Of a stretch of 17,185 nucleotides of DNA, positions 1-6,136 are shown piece after piece. This DNA is from an uncultured Flavobacterium sp. GTDB lineage: Bacteria > Bacteroidota > Bacteroidia > Flavobacteriales > Flavobacteriaceae. Below the pieces are notes generated by a model, which made no database searches, was not told the origin of the DNA, and saw only the letters and a program-made list of their open reading frames with translations. Position 1 is the first letter of the stretch, and every line of letters starts with the position of its first letter. Made by a program: the position numbers and the translations under genes. The stretch covers positions 1 to 17,185 of the forward strand of contig CAKUAD010000028.1 of assembly GCA_934636265.1 (NCBI GenBank), given 5' to 3'.

Positions 1-10
1 AACAAAAAAG

Positions 11-32
11 AAAATCGACGAACGTCGATTTT
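11..32. terminator. Bidirectional intrinsic terminator
   Basis: A perfect inverted repeat has ten-base arms (AAAATCGACG and its complement) around a central AA. A T-rich stretch follows on the plus side (to 39) and an A-rich stretch precedes it (3-9), so a U-tract would follow the hairpin in either direction. It probably ends a gene that lies left of the window. Confidence 0.7.
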
Positions 33-522
33 GCTTTTTCCTGTGAAGGCAACCCCAAAAGGGTTCACTGCAGCGTAGCGGAAAACCCAATTTCCCACCA
101 AAAAGACATCTCGAATTCCTACCCTAGCGCCTTGTACCACTTTGCGTGTAGCCGTTTTTTTTGGTTATTGTGTTTTTGGTTACGCCACGATGCTTTACCG
201 CAAAACCATGAATCTCCCGGCGCGGTGTGCGTGAGGGATAGGAGCATTTGTCTGAGCTTTTGGCCGACTTTAAAGGTTAAGGCTTTGGAATTTCCTGATA
301 GAACGCGTAAAACCTTTGAGGCGGGCCAAAAGCGAGTGCGGATAGCCCGACGGCGCCTTGCAAACTGGTTTTTAAAGAAGAACTCGAGCGCCGGCACGCC
401 CAAACGTTTAGCGTCTAGAAAAAACAAGTTTTCTTTTACCGACGGCGTATTTCTTCCTTTTGAGATGTCAAAACTATCACAACGGCGTTTTGTTTTGGGT
501 GTCATTGCGCCGAGTATCCGGC
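33..522. other. Gene-free region carrying a structured element
   Basis: About 490 bases have no supported gene. They hold the structured element at 205-360 and flanking sequence, including a weak hairpin with arms GTGAA (43-47) and TTCAC (64-68). The open frames on both strands (about 119-505 minus and 132-533 plus) have basic, low-complexity compositions and lack any recognisable domain. The minus frame at 360-500 is the most protein-like, so a decayed gene fragment there cannot be excluded. Confidence 0.5.
205..360 (+). repeat. Structured intergenic element, probable dispersed repeat or ncRNA
   Basis: This stretch is built as a large hairpin. GGGATAG (about 235-241) and GATAGCCCG (341-349) flank a ten-base perfect stem, GCTTTTGGCC (256-265) with GGCCAAAAGC (324-333). 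A second, inner stem pairs AAAGGTT (272-278) with AACCTTT (311-317). From memory, similar GGGATAG...hairpin...GATAGCCCG elements are scattered between genes in Flavobacteriaceae. They are often mis-annotated as small proteins, and some may match published Bacteroidota ncRNA motifs such as Flavo-1; I cannot confirm a match. Open frames of about 130 codons cross it on both strands, but they follow the palindromic symmetry and resemble no protein family I know. Confidence 0.45.
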
Positions 523-1000
523 CTACATTTTAATGATTTTTCCGTCTTCCATCTCGATAATCCGGTTTGTGCGCTGTGCAAACTCGGTATCATGGGTTAC
601 GATCAGCAATGCCTGATTGTGGACGGCGCTCAGCTCTTGAAAAATATCAAAAACGATTTCGCCGTTTTTTTTGTCGAGGTTCCCGGTTGGCTCGTCGGCC
701 ATGATGATGACCGGGTCATTGATAAGGGCGCGGGCAATCGCAACGCGCTGTTTCTCCCCGCCCGAGAGCTGGTTAGGCTTTTTATGGGCTTGTTTTTCAA
801 TTCCGAGGATCTTTAGTTTTTCAAAAGCGCAATGCTCCACTTCCTCTTTGGTTTTGGTAGCAAGCTTTAGCCCGGGAAGCATTACGTTTTTGAGCGCTGA
901 AAACTCATTGAGCAAGTAATGGAACTGAAAGACAAATCCTATTTTTTCATTGCGGATGCGGGCAAGTTCGCCCTCTTTTTTGTTGCGCATATCTTTGCCG
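523..1000 (-). pseudogene. ABC transporter ATP-binding protein (LolD/MacB type), 5'-truncated
   Basis: The frame encodes the C-terminal two thirds of an ABC ATPase of the lipoprotein-release/macrolide-export class, which normally has 220-230 residues and powers a permease in the inner membrane. Counting from the first Met (complement 990), visible motifs are the Q-loop FVFQFHYLL (Q22), the signature LSGGEKQ (75-81), Walker B VIIMADEP (94-101), the D-loop NLD (104-106) and the H-loop TH (132-133). Walker A, with the preceding 60-70 residues, is absent. In frame upstream there are only a few codons (IPGKD) before a TAA at about 1010, so no complete protein can be made and it could not bind ATP normally. 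The preceding DNA belongs to an adaptor gene, which points to an internal deletion joining two genes of one efflux operon. No permease gene is present on either side. The family call is firm; the cause of the truncation is inferred. Confidence 0.85.
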
Positions 1001-1387
1001 GGAATACATTAAGGAATCGTTACGCAATTTGCTGCGCGATAAATCAACCAGCAACTTAGCTTCTTTTAATTTTTCTTCATTGGTGTGAACGCTGGAAAAA
1101 ACAGCGGCCAGTTGTGCATTTTCTTCATTAAGCCGCTGCACTCTACCAGAGACCGACAAGATGGGGCTTCCTTTGCTGATCAAGGTCCCCTCTGTAACGT
1201 AAACGCAATCGATGATGCCGCTTACCGGGGAATAGGCCTCGTATTGGTTTACACTTTTTACAATTCCTGAAGCATATATCGATTCAGAAATGGGCTCTAA
1301 ACTTGGCCGTATTTTTTCATCATCGCCTTTGCAGGCAATAAGTAAAGCCAAAGTGGCCACACCACACAGATACTTAAGGTATAACAT
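947..1387 (-). pseudogene. Efflux membrane-fusion adaptor lipoprotein, 3'-truncated
   Basis: This is the N-terminal part of a periplasmic adaptor (HlyD/MacA-like), which links an inner-membrane exporter to an outer-membrane channel; full-length members have about 350-400 residues. A lipoprotein signal peptide ends in LIAC with the lipidated Cys at 19. Residues 38-80 carry the barrel/lipoyl-like segment (SGIVKSVNQYEAYSPVSGII, then VTEGTLISKGSPILSVSG). Residues 86-128 look like the first helix of the coiled-coil hairpin. After about residue 128 (LMYSRQRY) the frame runs into ABC-ATPase DNA in the wrong frame and stops at residue 146, so the second half is lost. A TATTTTTG promoter element lies just upstream, and a 14-bp palindrome sits further up. 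With the truncated ATPase it forms a dead adaptor-exporter operon. A chimeric assembly join is the alternative explanation. Confidence 0.75.
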
Positions 1388-1391
1388 ATAT

Positions 1392-1399
1392 CAAAAATA
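1392..1399 (-). promoter_or_regulatory. -7 element upstream of the adaptor gene
   Basis: The minus strand reads TATTTTTG, a full match to the Bacteroidota -7 consensus TAnnTTTG. Candidate TTG -33 elements lie at spacings of 15 or 26, neither ideal. Transcription would start about at the ATG (1387), so the message would be nearly leaderless if this is the promoter. Confidence 0.4.
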
Positions 1400-1421
1400 G
1401 CGCTGTTACCGATCCAAAAAA

Positions 1422-1435
1422 ATGACAACTGTCAT
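1422..1435. promoter_or_regulatory. 14-bp palindrome, candidate operator
   Basis: ATGACA-AC-TGTCAT is a perfect inverted repeat with a two-base centre. It sits about 35-48 bases upstream of the adaptor start and overlaps the expected -33 region. That is the usual place for a dimeric repressor such as a TetR- or MarR-type efflux regulator, but no regulator gene is in the window. Confidence 0.35.
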
Positions 1436-1765
1436 AATCTGACTGTGCCATTAGCCGCACTACGGAGTAAGCGGTTAACGTCGGGCCAATAGGATGTCGC
1501 AATTTCGAGATTTTTTTAGCGGCACGCACAAAAACCTGGTTGTCAGTGTATTGTTTTCGTTCCGGATAAACTTGCTGTAGAACATCAGCCAAAATCTTTG
1601 GACATCAGTTTGGGTATCATATAATTTTCTGCGGCCGCCGGTTTCAAAAAGCACCAATCGGTTATCGTCGGCGGTAAAACTACAAACAATCGTCAAAGCC
1701 TTATTTAGCAAGATGTTAACCCAAAAAGGATTGAATAACAAGTACCTTTAAATAAAAAATTTGCC

Positions 1766-1999
1766 ATGAAAATCAATGTCATCACCTTAGTCTGGATGTT
1801 AGTGGCCTATATGGTTGCCTACACCGTAATGAATACATTTAGCCTGCCCGTGCCGGTGCTGCTTGCGTCGATGGTTGTTGGTCAGGCCTTTTTGGTTGTT
1901 ATCGTTTACCGGATCCTCACTGATCATTATCAAACAAAAAAGAGATTTAAAGATTGGTATGGCGATGTCTCTAAAGACCAGGTGGATAAAATTCAATAA
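1766..1999 (+). CDS. Small two-helix membrane protein
   Basis: The product has 77 residues and I do not recognise a named family. Two hydrophobic segments, about 5-25 and 27-49, predict a hairpin in the inner membrane. The tail (50-77: basic and acidic, with KKRFKDWYGD) would be in the cytoplasm. The ATG is the first in frame and is preceded by an A/T-rich leader without a Shine-Dalgarno sequence, as is normal for this phylum. A strong hairpin terminator follows at 2038-2073, so the gene is probably its own transcription unit. Composition and codon use resemble the neighbours. The function is unknown. Confidence 0.75.
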   Translation: MKINVITLVWMLVAYMVAYTVMNTFSLPVPVLLASMVVGQAFLVVIVYRILTDHYQTKKRFKDWYGDVSKDQVDKIQ

Positions 2000-2037
2000 C
2001 TTTTTTGTTTAATGTTTTCTTTATTCTGTTAAACAAT

Positions 2038-2073
2038 AAATATTTCTCCTTACCTTCGGGGAAATATTTTTTT
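2038..2073 (+). terminator. Strong hairpin terminator ending at the SDR start codon
   Basis: A 12-bp stem (2038-2049 with 2058-2069, one G-U pair) closes an eight-base loop and runs into T2067-T2073. The next base is the A of the SDR ATG. It should end transcription of the 77-aa gene. Its loop contains the only promoter-like sequence for the SDR gene. Confidence 0.7.
2051..2058 (+). promoter_or_regulatory. Possible -7 element for the SDR gene
   Basis: TACCTTCG matches the TAnnTTTG consensus except at one base and lies 15 bases before the ATG at 2074. No TTG sits at the usual upstream spacing (only TGTT near 2027-2030), so this is a weak call. It overlaps the terminator loop. Confidence 0.3.
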
Positions 2074-2751
2074 ATGGGAAAAACCTATCTGATTGCCGGC
2101 GCCTCGGGAGGAATCGGCAATGAAACTGCAAGGATTTTAAAAGCTCAGGGGCATTTGGTCATCAACCTGGGACGCACGCCTAATGAGATCTGCGACGACT
2201 TTGTTGAACATGACTTTACTTCCGGCCAACCTATGCCTGATATTGATACCCCTATCCACGGACTGGTATACGCTCCCGGATCTATTACCCTGAAACCCTT
2301 TGCATCGCTTTCAGAGCAGGATTTCCTAACCGAATTTAACTTGAATGTCATGGGCGCGGTGGCCACGATCAAAAAAGTGGCGGCCAATCTAAAACGGAAT
2401 CAGGGATCGGTGGTTTTGTTCAGTTCGGTTGCTGCGCAGACGGGACTTTCGTACCACGCCAGCATTTCAACCAGCAAAGGCGCCATTGAAGGCCTTACCC
2501 GCGCCTTGGCTGCCGAGTTTGCGCCCGATATCCGCGTAAACGCCGTAGCCCCGTCGCTCACCGACACCAAGTTGGCCGCGCCGTTGCTAAGCTCTGACCT
2601 CAAGCGTCAAGCCAACGCTGATCGACATCCGCTTAAACGCATTGGAACGCCAAGCGACATTGCGCGAGCGGCCGTTTTCCTTTTGGAATCAGATTGGATC
2701 ACCGGACAAATCATTGGTGTCAACGGCGGAATGGGAACTGTACTAAAATAA
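2074..2751 (+). CDS. Short-chain dehydrogenase/reductase-like protein lacking the catalytic Tyr
   Basis: The product has 225 residues and a Rossmann fold. The dinucleotide-binding motif GASGGIG is at 9-15 and the YAPG segment (66-69) takes the place of NNAG. The Ser of the active site is in FSSVA (116-120), with Lys135 and the typical PSLTDT turn at 160-165. In classical SDRs a Tyr lies four residues before the Lys; here that residue is Ile131, and the nearest Tyr is 127. It is therefore either a divergent SDR with altered chemistry or a non-catalytic member. A longer frame opens at 2005, but it would start inside the upstream terminator, so ATG 2074 (MGKTYLIAGAS) is the better start. The DUF2256 gene follows after 18 bases, probably in the same transcript. 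The substrate cannot be told from the sequence. Confidence 0.88.
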   Translation: MGKTYLIAGASGGIGNETARILKAQGHLVINLGRTPNEICDDFVEHDFTSGQPMPDIDTPIHGLVYAPGSITLKPFASLSEQDFLTEFNLNVMGAVATIKKVAANLKRNQGSVVLFSSVAAQTGLSYHASISTSKGAIEGLTRALAAEFAPDIRVNAVAPSLTDTKLAAPLLSSDLKRQANADRHPLKRIGTPSDIARAAVFLLESDWITGQIIGVNGGMGTVLK

Positions 2752-2769
2752 CGGCAACTCTCGCTAACC

Positions 2770-2925
2770 ATGAAGCCGTCGGAACGACCTACAAAGAAGT
2801 ACCCAGTTTGCGAGCGTCCGTTTAGCTGGCGAAAAAAATGGGCGCGTCACTGGCATGAGGTAAAATATTGCAGCAAGGCGTGTCAGGGAAAACGCAATCT
2901 TGTTAAGGCATCAGCAGCCCAATAA
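2770..2925 (+). CDS. DUF2256 domain small protein
   Basis: This is a 51-residue basic protein. Residues 11-42 ([17 protein letters not shown], then [13 protein letters not shown]) match the DUF2256 pattern CPVCxRPFxWRKKW...VKYCSxxC, a short zinc-ribbon-like family. The first Cys of the usual CPVC is Tyr11 here, leaving Cys14, Cys34 and Cys38, so metal binding may be changed unless a His (27 or 29) substitutes. The gene lies 18 bases after the SDR gene and its last 15 bases overlap the 3' end of murF on the other strand. From family knowledge, DUF2256 and SDR genes often accompany a photolyase/cryptochrome gene, but none is in this window. The molecular function is unknown. Confidence 0.8.
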   Translation: MKPSERPTKKYPVCERPFSWRKKWARHWHEVKYCSKACQGKRNLVKASAAQ

Positions 2926-4194
2926 ATCAACTACGCGTTCCAACGCCATCCCGCGCGAACCTTTGATCAATACGCGCTGCGCCACCACCGGATTTGACTT
3001 TAGGTGCGACTCCAGTTGCTCAAACGTGGCAAAAAAAACAAAATTCGGCTTGACAATCCGGCTGGCATAAAAATCCTTGCCTACAAAATATGTCATGACC
3101 TGGGCATCGGCGAGCATGTCTACGATTTTTTCGTGTTCTGCCAAGCTTTCATCGCCTAGTTCAAACATATCGCCTAGAAAAGCCACTTTCCCGTCGCCGC
3201 CCAACTGAACAAAATTCTCGATGGCAACTTTCATGCTGCTGGGATTGGCGTTGTAGGCATCCAGAATGATTTCGAGATCGCCTTTTTTAAGGATTTGCGA
3301 ACGGTTGTTTTCCGGCACGAAATCTTCGAGCGCGGCAACAATGTCAGCATCGGCCACGCCAAACCTTTTACCGGCAGCAATAGCCGCATTGATGTTGGCC
3401 GCATTGTACAACCCGATAAGGTGCGAATTCACTGTGTAACCGTCAAATGAAACGCTGACGTATGGATTGGCGGTAATCGAGCGGATAACAACATCGGCCT
3501 GATTTGTAGTTCCAAAGGTGAACCGTTGAATATCGCACGTCTTTTCGTCCTGAATTGGATCGTCGAGGTTTACCAGCGCTTCGTTGCCCGCAGTACGTAA
3601 AAAATCATACATCTCGCTCTTTCCCTTGATCACGCCCTCAACTCCTCCAAAACCTTCAAGGTGCGCCTTGCCAAAATTGGTAATGTAGCCGTAATCGGGC
3701 TGGGCAATTTCACATAGCGCAGCAATTTCCCTTTGGTGGTTGGCGCCCATCTCGACAATTCCAAACTCAGTAGACCGGTCAAAGGACAGCAAGGTGAGCG
3801 GAACACCAATGTGGTTGTTAAGATTCCCATTTGTAGCGCCAGTCTTGAATTTCTTTGACAAAACGGCATGGAGCAACTCCTTTGAGGTAGTCTTACCGTT
3901 GCTTCCTGTCAGCGCCAGAATTGGCAACTTTAAATACTCCCGATGGCGACGCGCCAATTGTTGCAAGGCGACCAGCGAATCCTTAACTAAAATTGTCCTG
4001 CTATCAATAACATATCCCGGATTGTCTACAATTACCGCTTTCGCGCCTTTATCCAGTGCCTGCGAGGCAAAGGTGTTGGCGTCAAAACGGTCGCCCTTTA
4101 GTGCAAAAAAAATGCTGTCGGGATCAATCTTGCGGGTGTCGGTAGACACGCCCGAAGATTCAAGGAACAGGGAATGAATGTGTGTAATGTCCAT
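2911..4194 (-). CDS. murF: UDP-N-acetylmuramoyl-tripeptide--D-alanyl-D-alanine ligase
   Basis: MurF uses ATP to add D-Ala-D-Ala to UDP-MurNAc-tripeptide in the cytoplasm, the last soluble step in making the peptidoglycan precursor. The 427-residue protein is near the usual length for Bacteroidota MurF. It shows the N-terminal substrate domain with STDTRKI (17-23) and FALKG, the ATP-binding loop TGSNGKTT (96-103), then [13 protein letters not shown] and [10 protein letters not shown] in the central domain. The C-terminal domain carries the [10 protein letters not shown] motif specific to MurF, with FLGDMFELG after it. The ATG at 4194 lies just after the gldJ terminator U-tract, so murF either depends on read-through from gldJ or on an unseen promoter. 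Its 3' end overlaps the convergent DUF2256 gene by 15 bases, with no terminator visible. Confidence 0.96.
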   Translation of the reverse strand: MDITHIHSLFLESSGVSTDTRKIDPDSIFFALKGDRFDANTFASQALDKGAKAVIVDNPGYVIDSRTILVKDSLVALQQLARRHREYLKLPILALTGSNGKTTSKELLHAVLSKKFKTGATNGNLNNHIGVPLTLLSFDRSTEFGIVEMGANHQREIAALCEIAQPDYGYITNFGKAHLEGFGGVEGVIKGKSEMYDFLRTAGNEALVNLDDPIQDEKTCDIQRFTFGTTNQADVVIRSITANPYVSVSFDGYTVNSHLIGLYNAANINAAIAAGKRFGVADADIVAALEDFVPENNRSQILKKGDLEIILDAYNANPSSMKVAIENFVQLGGDGKVAFLGDMFELGDESLAEHEKIVDMLADAQVMTYFVGKDFYASRIVKPNFVFFATFEQLESHLKSNPVVAQRVLIKGSRGMALERVVDLLGC

Positions 4195-4199
4195 AAGGC

Positions 4200-4232
4200 A
4201 TAAAAAATAAAAGCCCCGGTTAAGGAGCTTTT
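4200..4232 (-). terminator. gldJ terminator
   Basis: On the minus strand the stem AAAAGCTCC pairs with GGGGCTTTT (one G-U pair) around the loop TTAACC, followed by TATTTTTTA. It lies 17 bases after the gldJ stop. Its U-tract ends only a few bases before the murF ATG. Confidence 0.7.
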
Positions 4233-4249
4233 ATCGTATGATTGAAAAA

Positions 4250-5926
4250 TTAATTTCGAGCGCGTTTCTTTTTGTCAGATTTTGGACCTACCCTTGACAT
4301 TGCGCAACGGAAACCAATAAAGTCGGTTGCCATGTCTTGCGGGAAGTAGCGACGCTGAGCAGGATCAAGCCAGTAGGCACGGTCTCTCCAAGATCCGCCT
4401 TTGTACACGCGAACGTCGTCGTTAATCAGTGTGGTGCGTTTTGAGGAGCGGTCATATTTGCGGACCATGGTTCCAAGGCTGTCAACTGTTACGTTGTGCT
4501 TTGGAGAGTCGTACATACGCTGCTTTTCATTTTTGGCTTCGTCAGTGTCTTCATCTTCTGATCCAAAATCAAAGTAACGGGATGATTGACGGTCACCATC
4601 GCGGTAGTTACGGTTGTCTGACTTGTCAAAGTTCTGACGTAGATAAGTTTCGTTCTCATCAACCGGAACCTGGGCAATTTCACCTGGGTAATTGCGGGCG
4701 ATAATTTTTCCGTTTGGCAGGGTGTCAAAAACCTGGGTCTCGGCAGTCACTACCTCTACTTTTCCGTCGTCACCGATTTTGTTCTTCATATAAACGTTAC
4801 CACGGTAGTAGTTAAAGTCGTTTGCCTCGTCATCCACAATCGGACGATATACGTCGGCAACCCACTCGGCCACGTTACCAGCCATGTCATAAAGACCAAA
4901 GTCGTTAGGAGGATATGATTTTACCTTGTTGGTGATATCAGCTCCGTCATCGGACCATCCGGCAATTCCGCCGTAGTCACCCTTGCCTTGCTTGAAGTTA
5001 GCCAATTGATCTCCGCGAACCTGGCGCTTTCCTGATCGGGTGTAGCTTCCAGACCAAGGATATTTCTTTTGACCTTTGTAGATGTTGTACTCGCGCTGGC
5101 CTACGTCGGCGGCAGCAGCATACTCCCACTCAGCCTCGGTTGGAAGACGGTACTCCGGCAGGATCAAACCTGAACTGCGGGTAGCGTAAACATTGCGGGC
5201 ACCTGTCGAGTCGGCAGGCTTACGACCTTTTGCTTTTTGCAGTACGATTTCCTCATCGCCACCAAAAGCCTGCGTCGGAGCAGCCAGATAGGTATCAGTG
5301 CTGAATGTCTTGCCGGCTTCAGATCCAAGCTTGGCGTCTTTTTTAAGGTACTTTTGTTCTTCGAGTGTCTTCTCGTTAACTCGGTCAGTCCGCCATTTTG
5401 AGAATTCAACAGCCTGAATCCAGTTAACACCAACTACAGGATACTCCGCATAAGCAGGGTGACGCAAGTAGTTGTTGGTCATGGTCTCGTTGTAGCCCAA
5501 GCGGTTACGCCAAACAAGCGTATCCGGACAAGCGCCTTCATAAATGTTTTTGTAGTTTTCCTGATCCGGAGGATAGACCCGCTTAAGCCAGTCAAGGTAC
5601 TCCAGATACATAAGGTTGGTTACCTCAGTCTCGTCCATGTAGAACGACTGAACGTGCTGCTGGTTTGGAGTATTGTTCCAATCGTGCATCACGTCATCCT
5701 GAACCTTACCCATGGTAAATGTTCCGCCTTCAACCATTACAAGCCCGGGGCCGGTTGCCTGTTTCTTGAACTTTGAAGCATACTGAAAACCGCCCTTGCT
5801 ATCGTTGATTTTCCAACCGGTAGCACGGGAGGAGCTGTTGTTTGATTTTTTACCGCAGCTTGCAAAACCAACCACCATCACTACCGATAGCAACAGCTTG
5901 ACAGCCAAAATTTTGTTCACTTTCAT
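4250..5926 (-). CDS. gldJ: Gliding motility lipoprotein GldJ
   Basis: GldJ is an essential lipoprotein of the Bacteroidota gliding/T9SS apparatus. In Flavobacterium johnsoniae it forms helical bands in the cell envelope and stabilises GldK, another T9SS component. The 558-residue protein has a lipoprotein signal ending in GFASC (Cys24). It then has a formylglycine-generating-enzyme/sulfatase-modifying fold: VMVEGGTFTMG (63-73), VGVNWIQAVEFSKWR (165-179), RLPTEAEWEYAAA (260-272), DMAGNVAEW (347-355) and YKGGSWRDRAYW to GFRCA (508-541). An acidic, poorly conserved insert lies between about 365 and 500, and the tail is strongly basic (KSDKKKRARN). The fold is probably structural here rather than catalytic. 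The gene has its own promoter (5953-5982) and is divergent from porU, the arrangement I recall from F. johnsoniae. Confidence 0.95.
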   Translation of the reverse strand: MKVNKILAVKLLLSVVMVVGFASCGKKSNNSSSRATGWKINDSKGGFQYASKFKKQATGPGLVMVEGGTFTMGKVQDDVMHDWNNTPNQQHVQSFYMDETEVTNLMYLEYLDWLKRVYPPDQENYKNIYEGACPDTLVWRNRLGYNETMTNNYLRHPAYAEYPVVGVNWIQAVEFSKWRTDRVNEKTLEEQKYLKKDAKLGSEAGKTFSTDTYLAAPTQAFGGDEEIVLQKAKGRKPADSTGARNVYATRSSGLILPEYRLPTEAEWEYAAAADVGQREYNIYKGQKKYPWSGSYTRSGKRQVRGDQLANFKQGKGDYGGIAGWSDDGADITNKVKSYPPNDFGLYDMAGNVAEWVADVYRPIVDDEANDFNYYRGNVYMKNKIGDDGKVEVVTAETQVFDTLPNGKIIARNYPGEIAQVPVDENETYLRQNFDKSDNRNYRDGDRQSSRYFDFGSEDEDTDEAKNEKQRMYDSPKHNVTVDSLGTMVRKYDRSSKRTTLINDDVRVYKGGSWRDRAYWLDPAQRRYFPQDMATDFIGFRCAMSRVGPKSDKKKRARN

Positions 5927-5952
5927 ACTTTTAGTAGGTGATAAATCCGTGG

Positions 5953-5982
5953 CGAATATAACAATTAACCGTTAAACCGCAA
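5953..5982 (-). promoter_or_regulatory. gldJ promoter
   Basis: The minus strand reads TTG (5982-5980), 19 bases, then TATATTCG (5960-5953), one mismatch from the consensus TTG-N19-TAnnTTTG. Transcription would start near 5947, giving a leader of about 20 bases. An 11-bp palindrome, TTAAC-C-GTTAA (5965-5975), lies in the spacer and could be an operator. Confidence 0.6.
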
Positions 5983-6136
5983 CAAACTTTAAAAAAAATA
6001 AATTTTCAAAACTCGCCGTGCGCCGCACAGTACAAAGGGTTAACGCAATTATATACCTATTATTATATAGTAACGCACAAATAAATTATTTTTACAATCT
6101 GTAATATTTAGAACGCTGCCGACGTTACCCTATCTG
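5983..6136. promoter_or_regulatory. gldJ-porU divergent control region
   Basis: This A/T-rich stretch should hold the porU promoter. The best -7 candidate is TATTTTTA (6087-6094, one mismatch), but no TTG lies at the right distance. TAACGCA occurs twice, at 6041-6047 and 6071-6077, exactly 30 bases apart, so a protein binding both copies would meet the same face of the helix. Confidence 0.35.

Larger units (their letters stand above)
1374..1741 (-). pseudogene. Possible frameshifted small gene remnant, unknown function
   Basis: Two overlapping minus frames look as if they belong together. The first (1741 down to about 1597) gives a protein-like stretch containing FTADDNRLVLFETGGRRKLY. The second (from 1592) continues with ADVLQQVYPERKQYTDNQVF. 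At the crossover the DNA reads AGATTTTGGCTGAT. One extra T would give RFLADVLQQ and restore a single frame of about 120 codons. The first frame has no ATG, only TTG starts, and its last 30 codons run through the palindrome and promoter of the next gene, so the true end is unclear. I do not recognise the family. It may instead be chance open frames in a 378-base gap that holds no other gene. Confidence 0.3.

Noticed and set aside
119..533. Overlapping open frames of about 130 codons on both strands
   Set aside because: They span a palindromic structured element, are basic and low in complexity, and show no domain, so they are more likely by-products of the hairpin symmetry.
2005..2073. Upstream extension of the SDR gene to an ATG at 2005
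   Set aside because: The extra residues come from a terminator hairpin and its T-tract. The protein starting at 2074 already has the normal SDR beginning.
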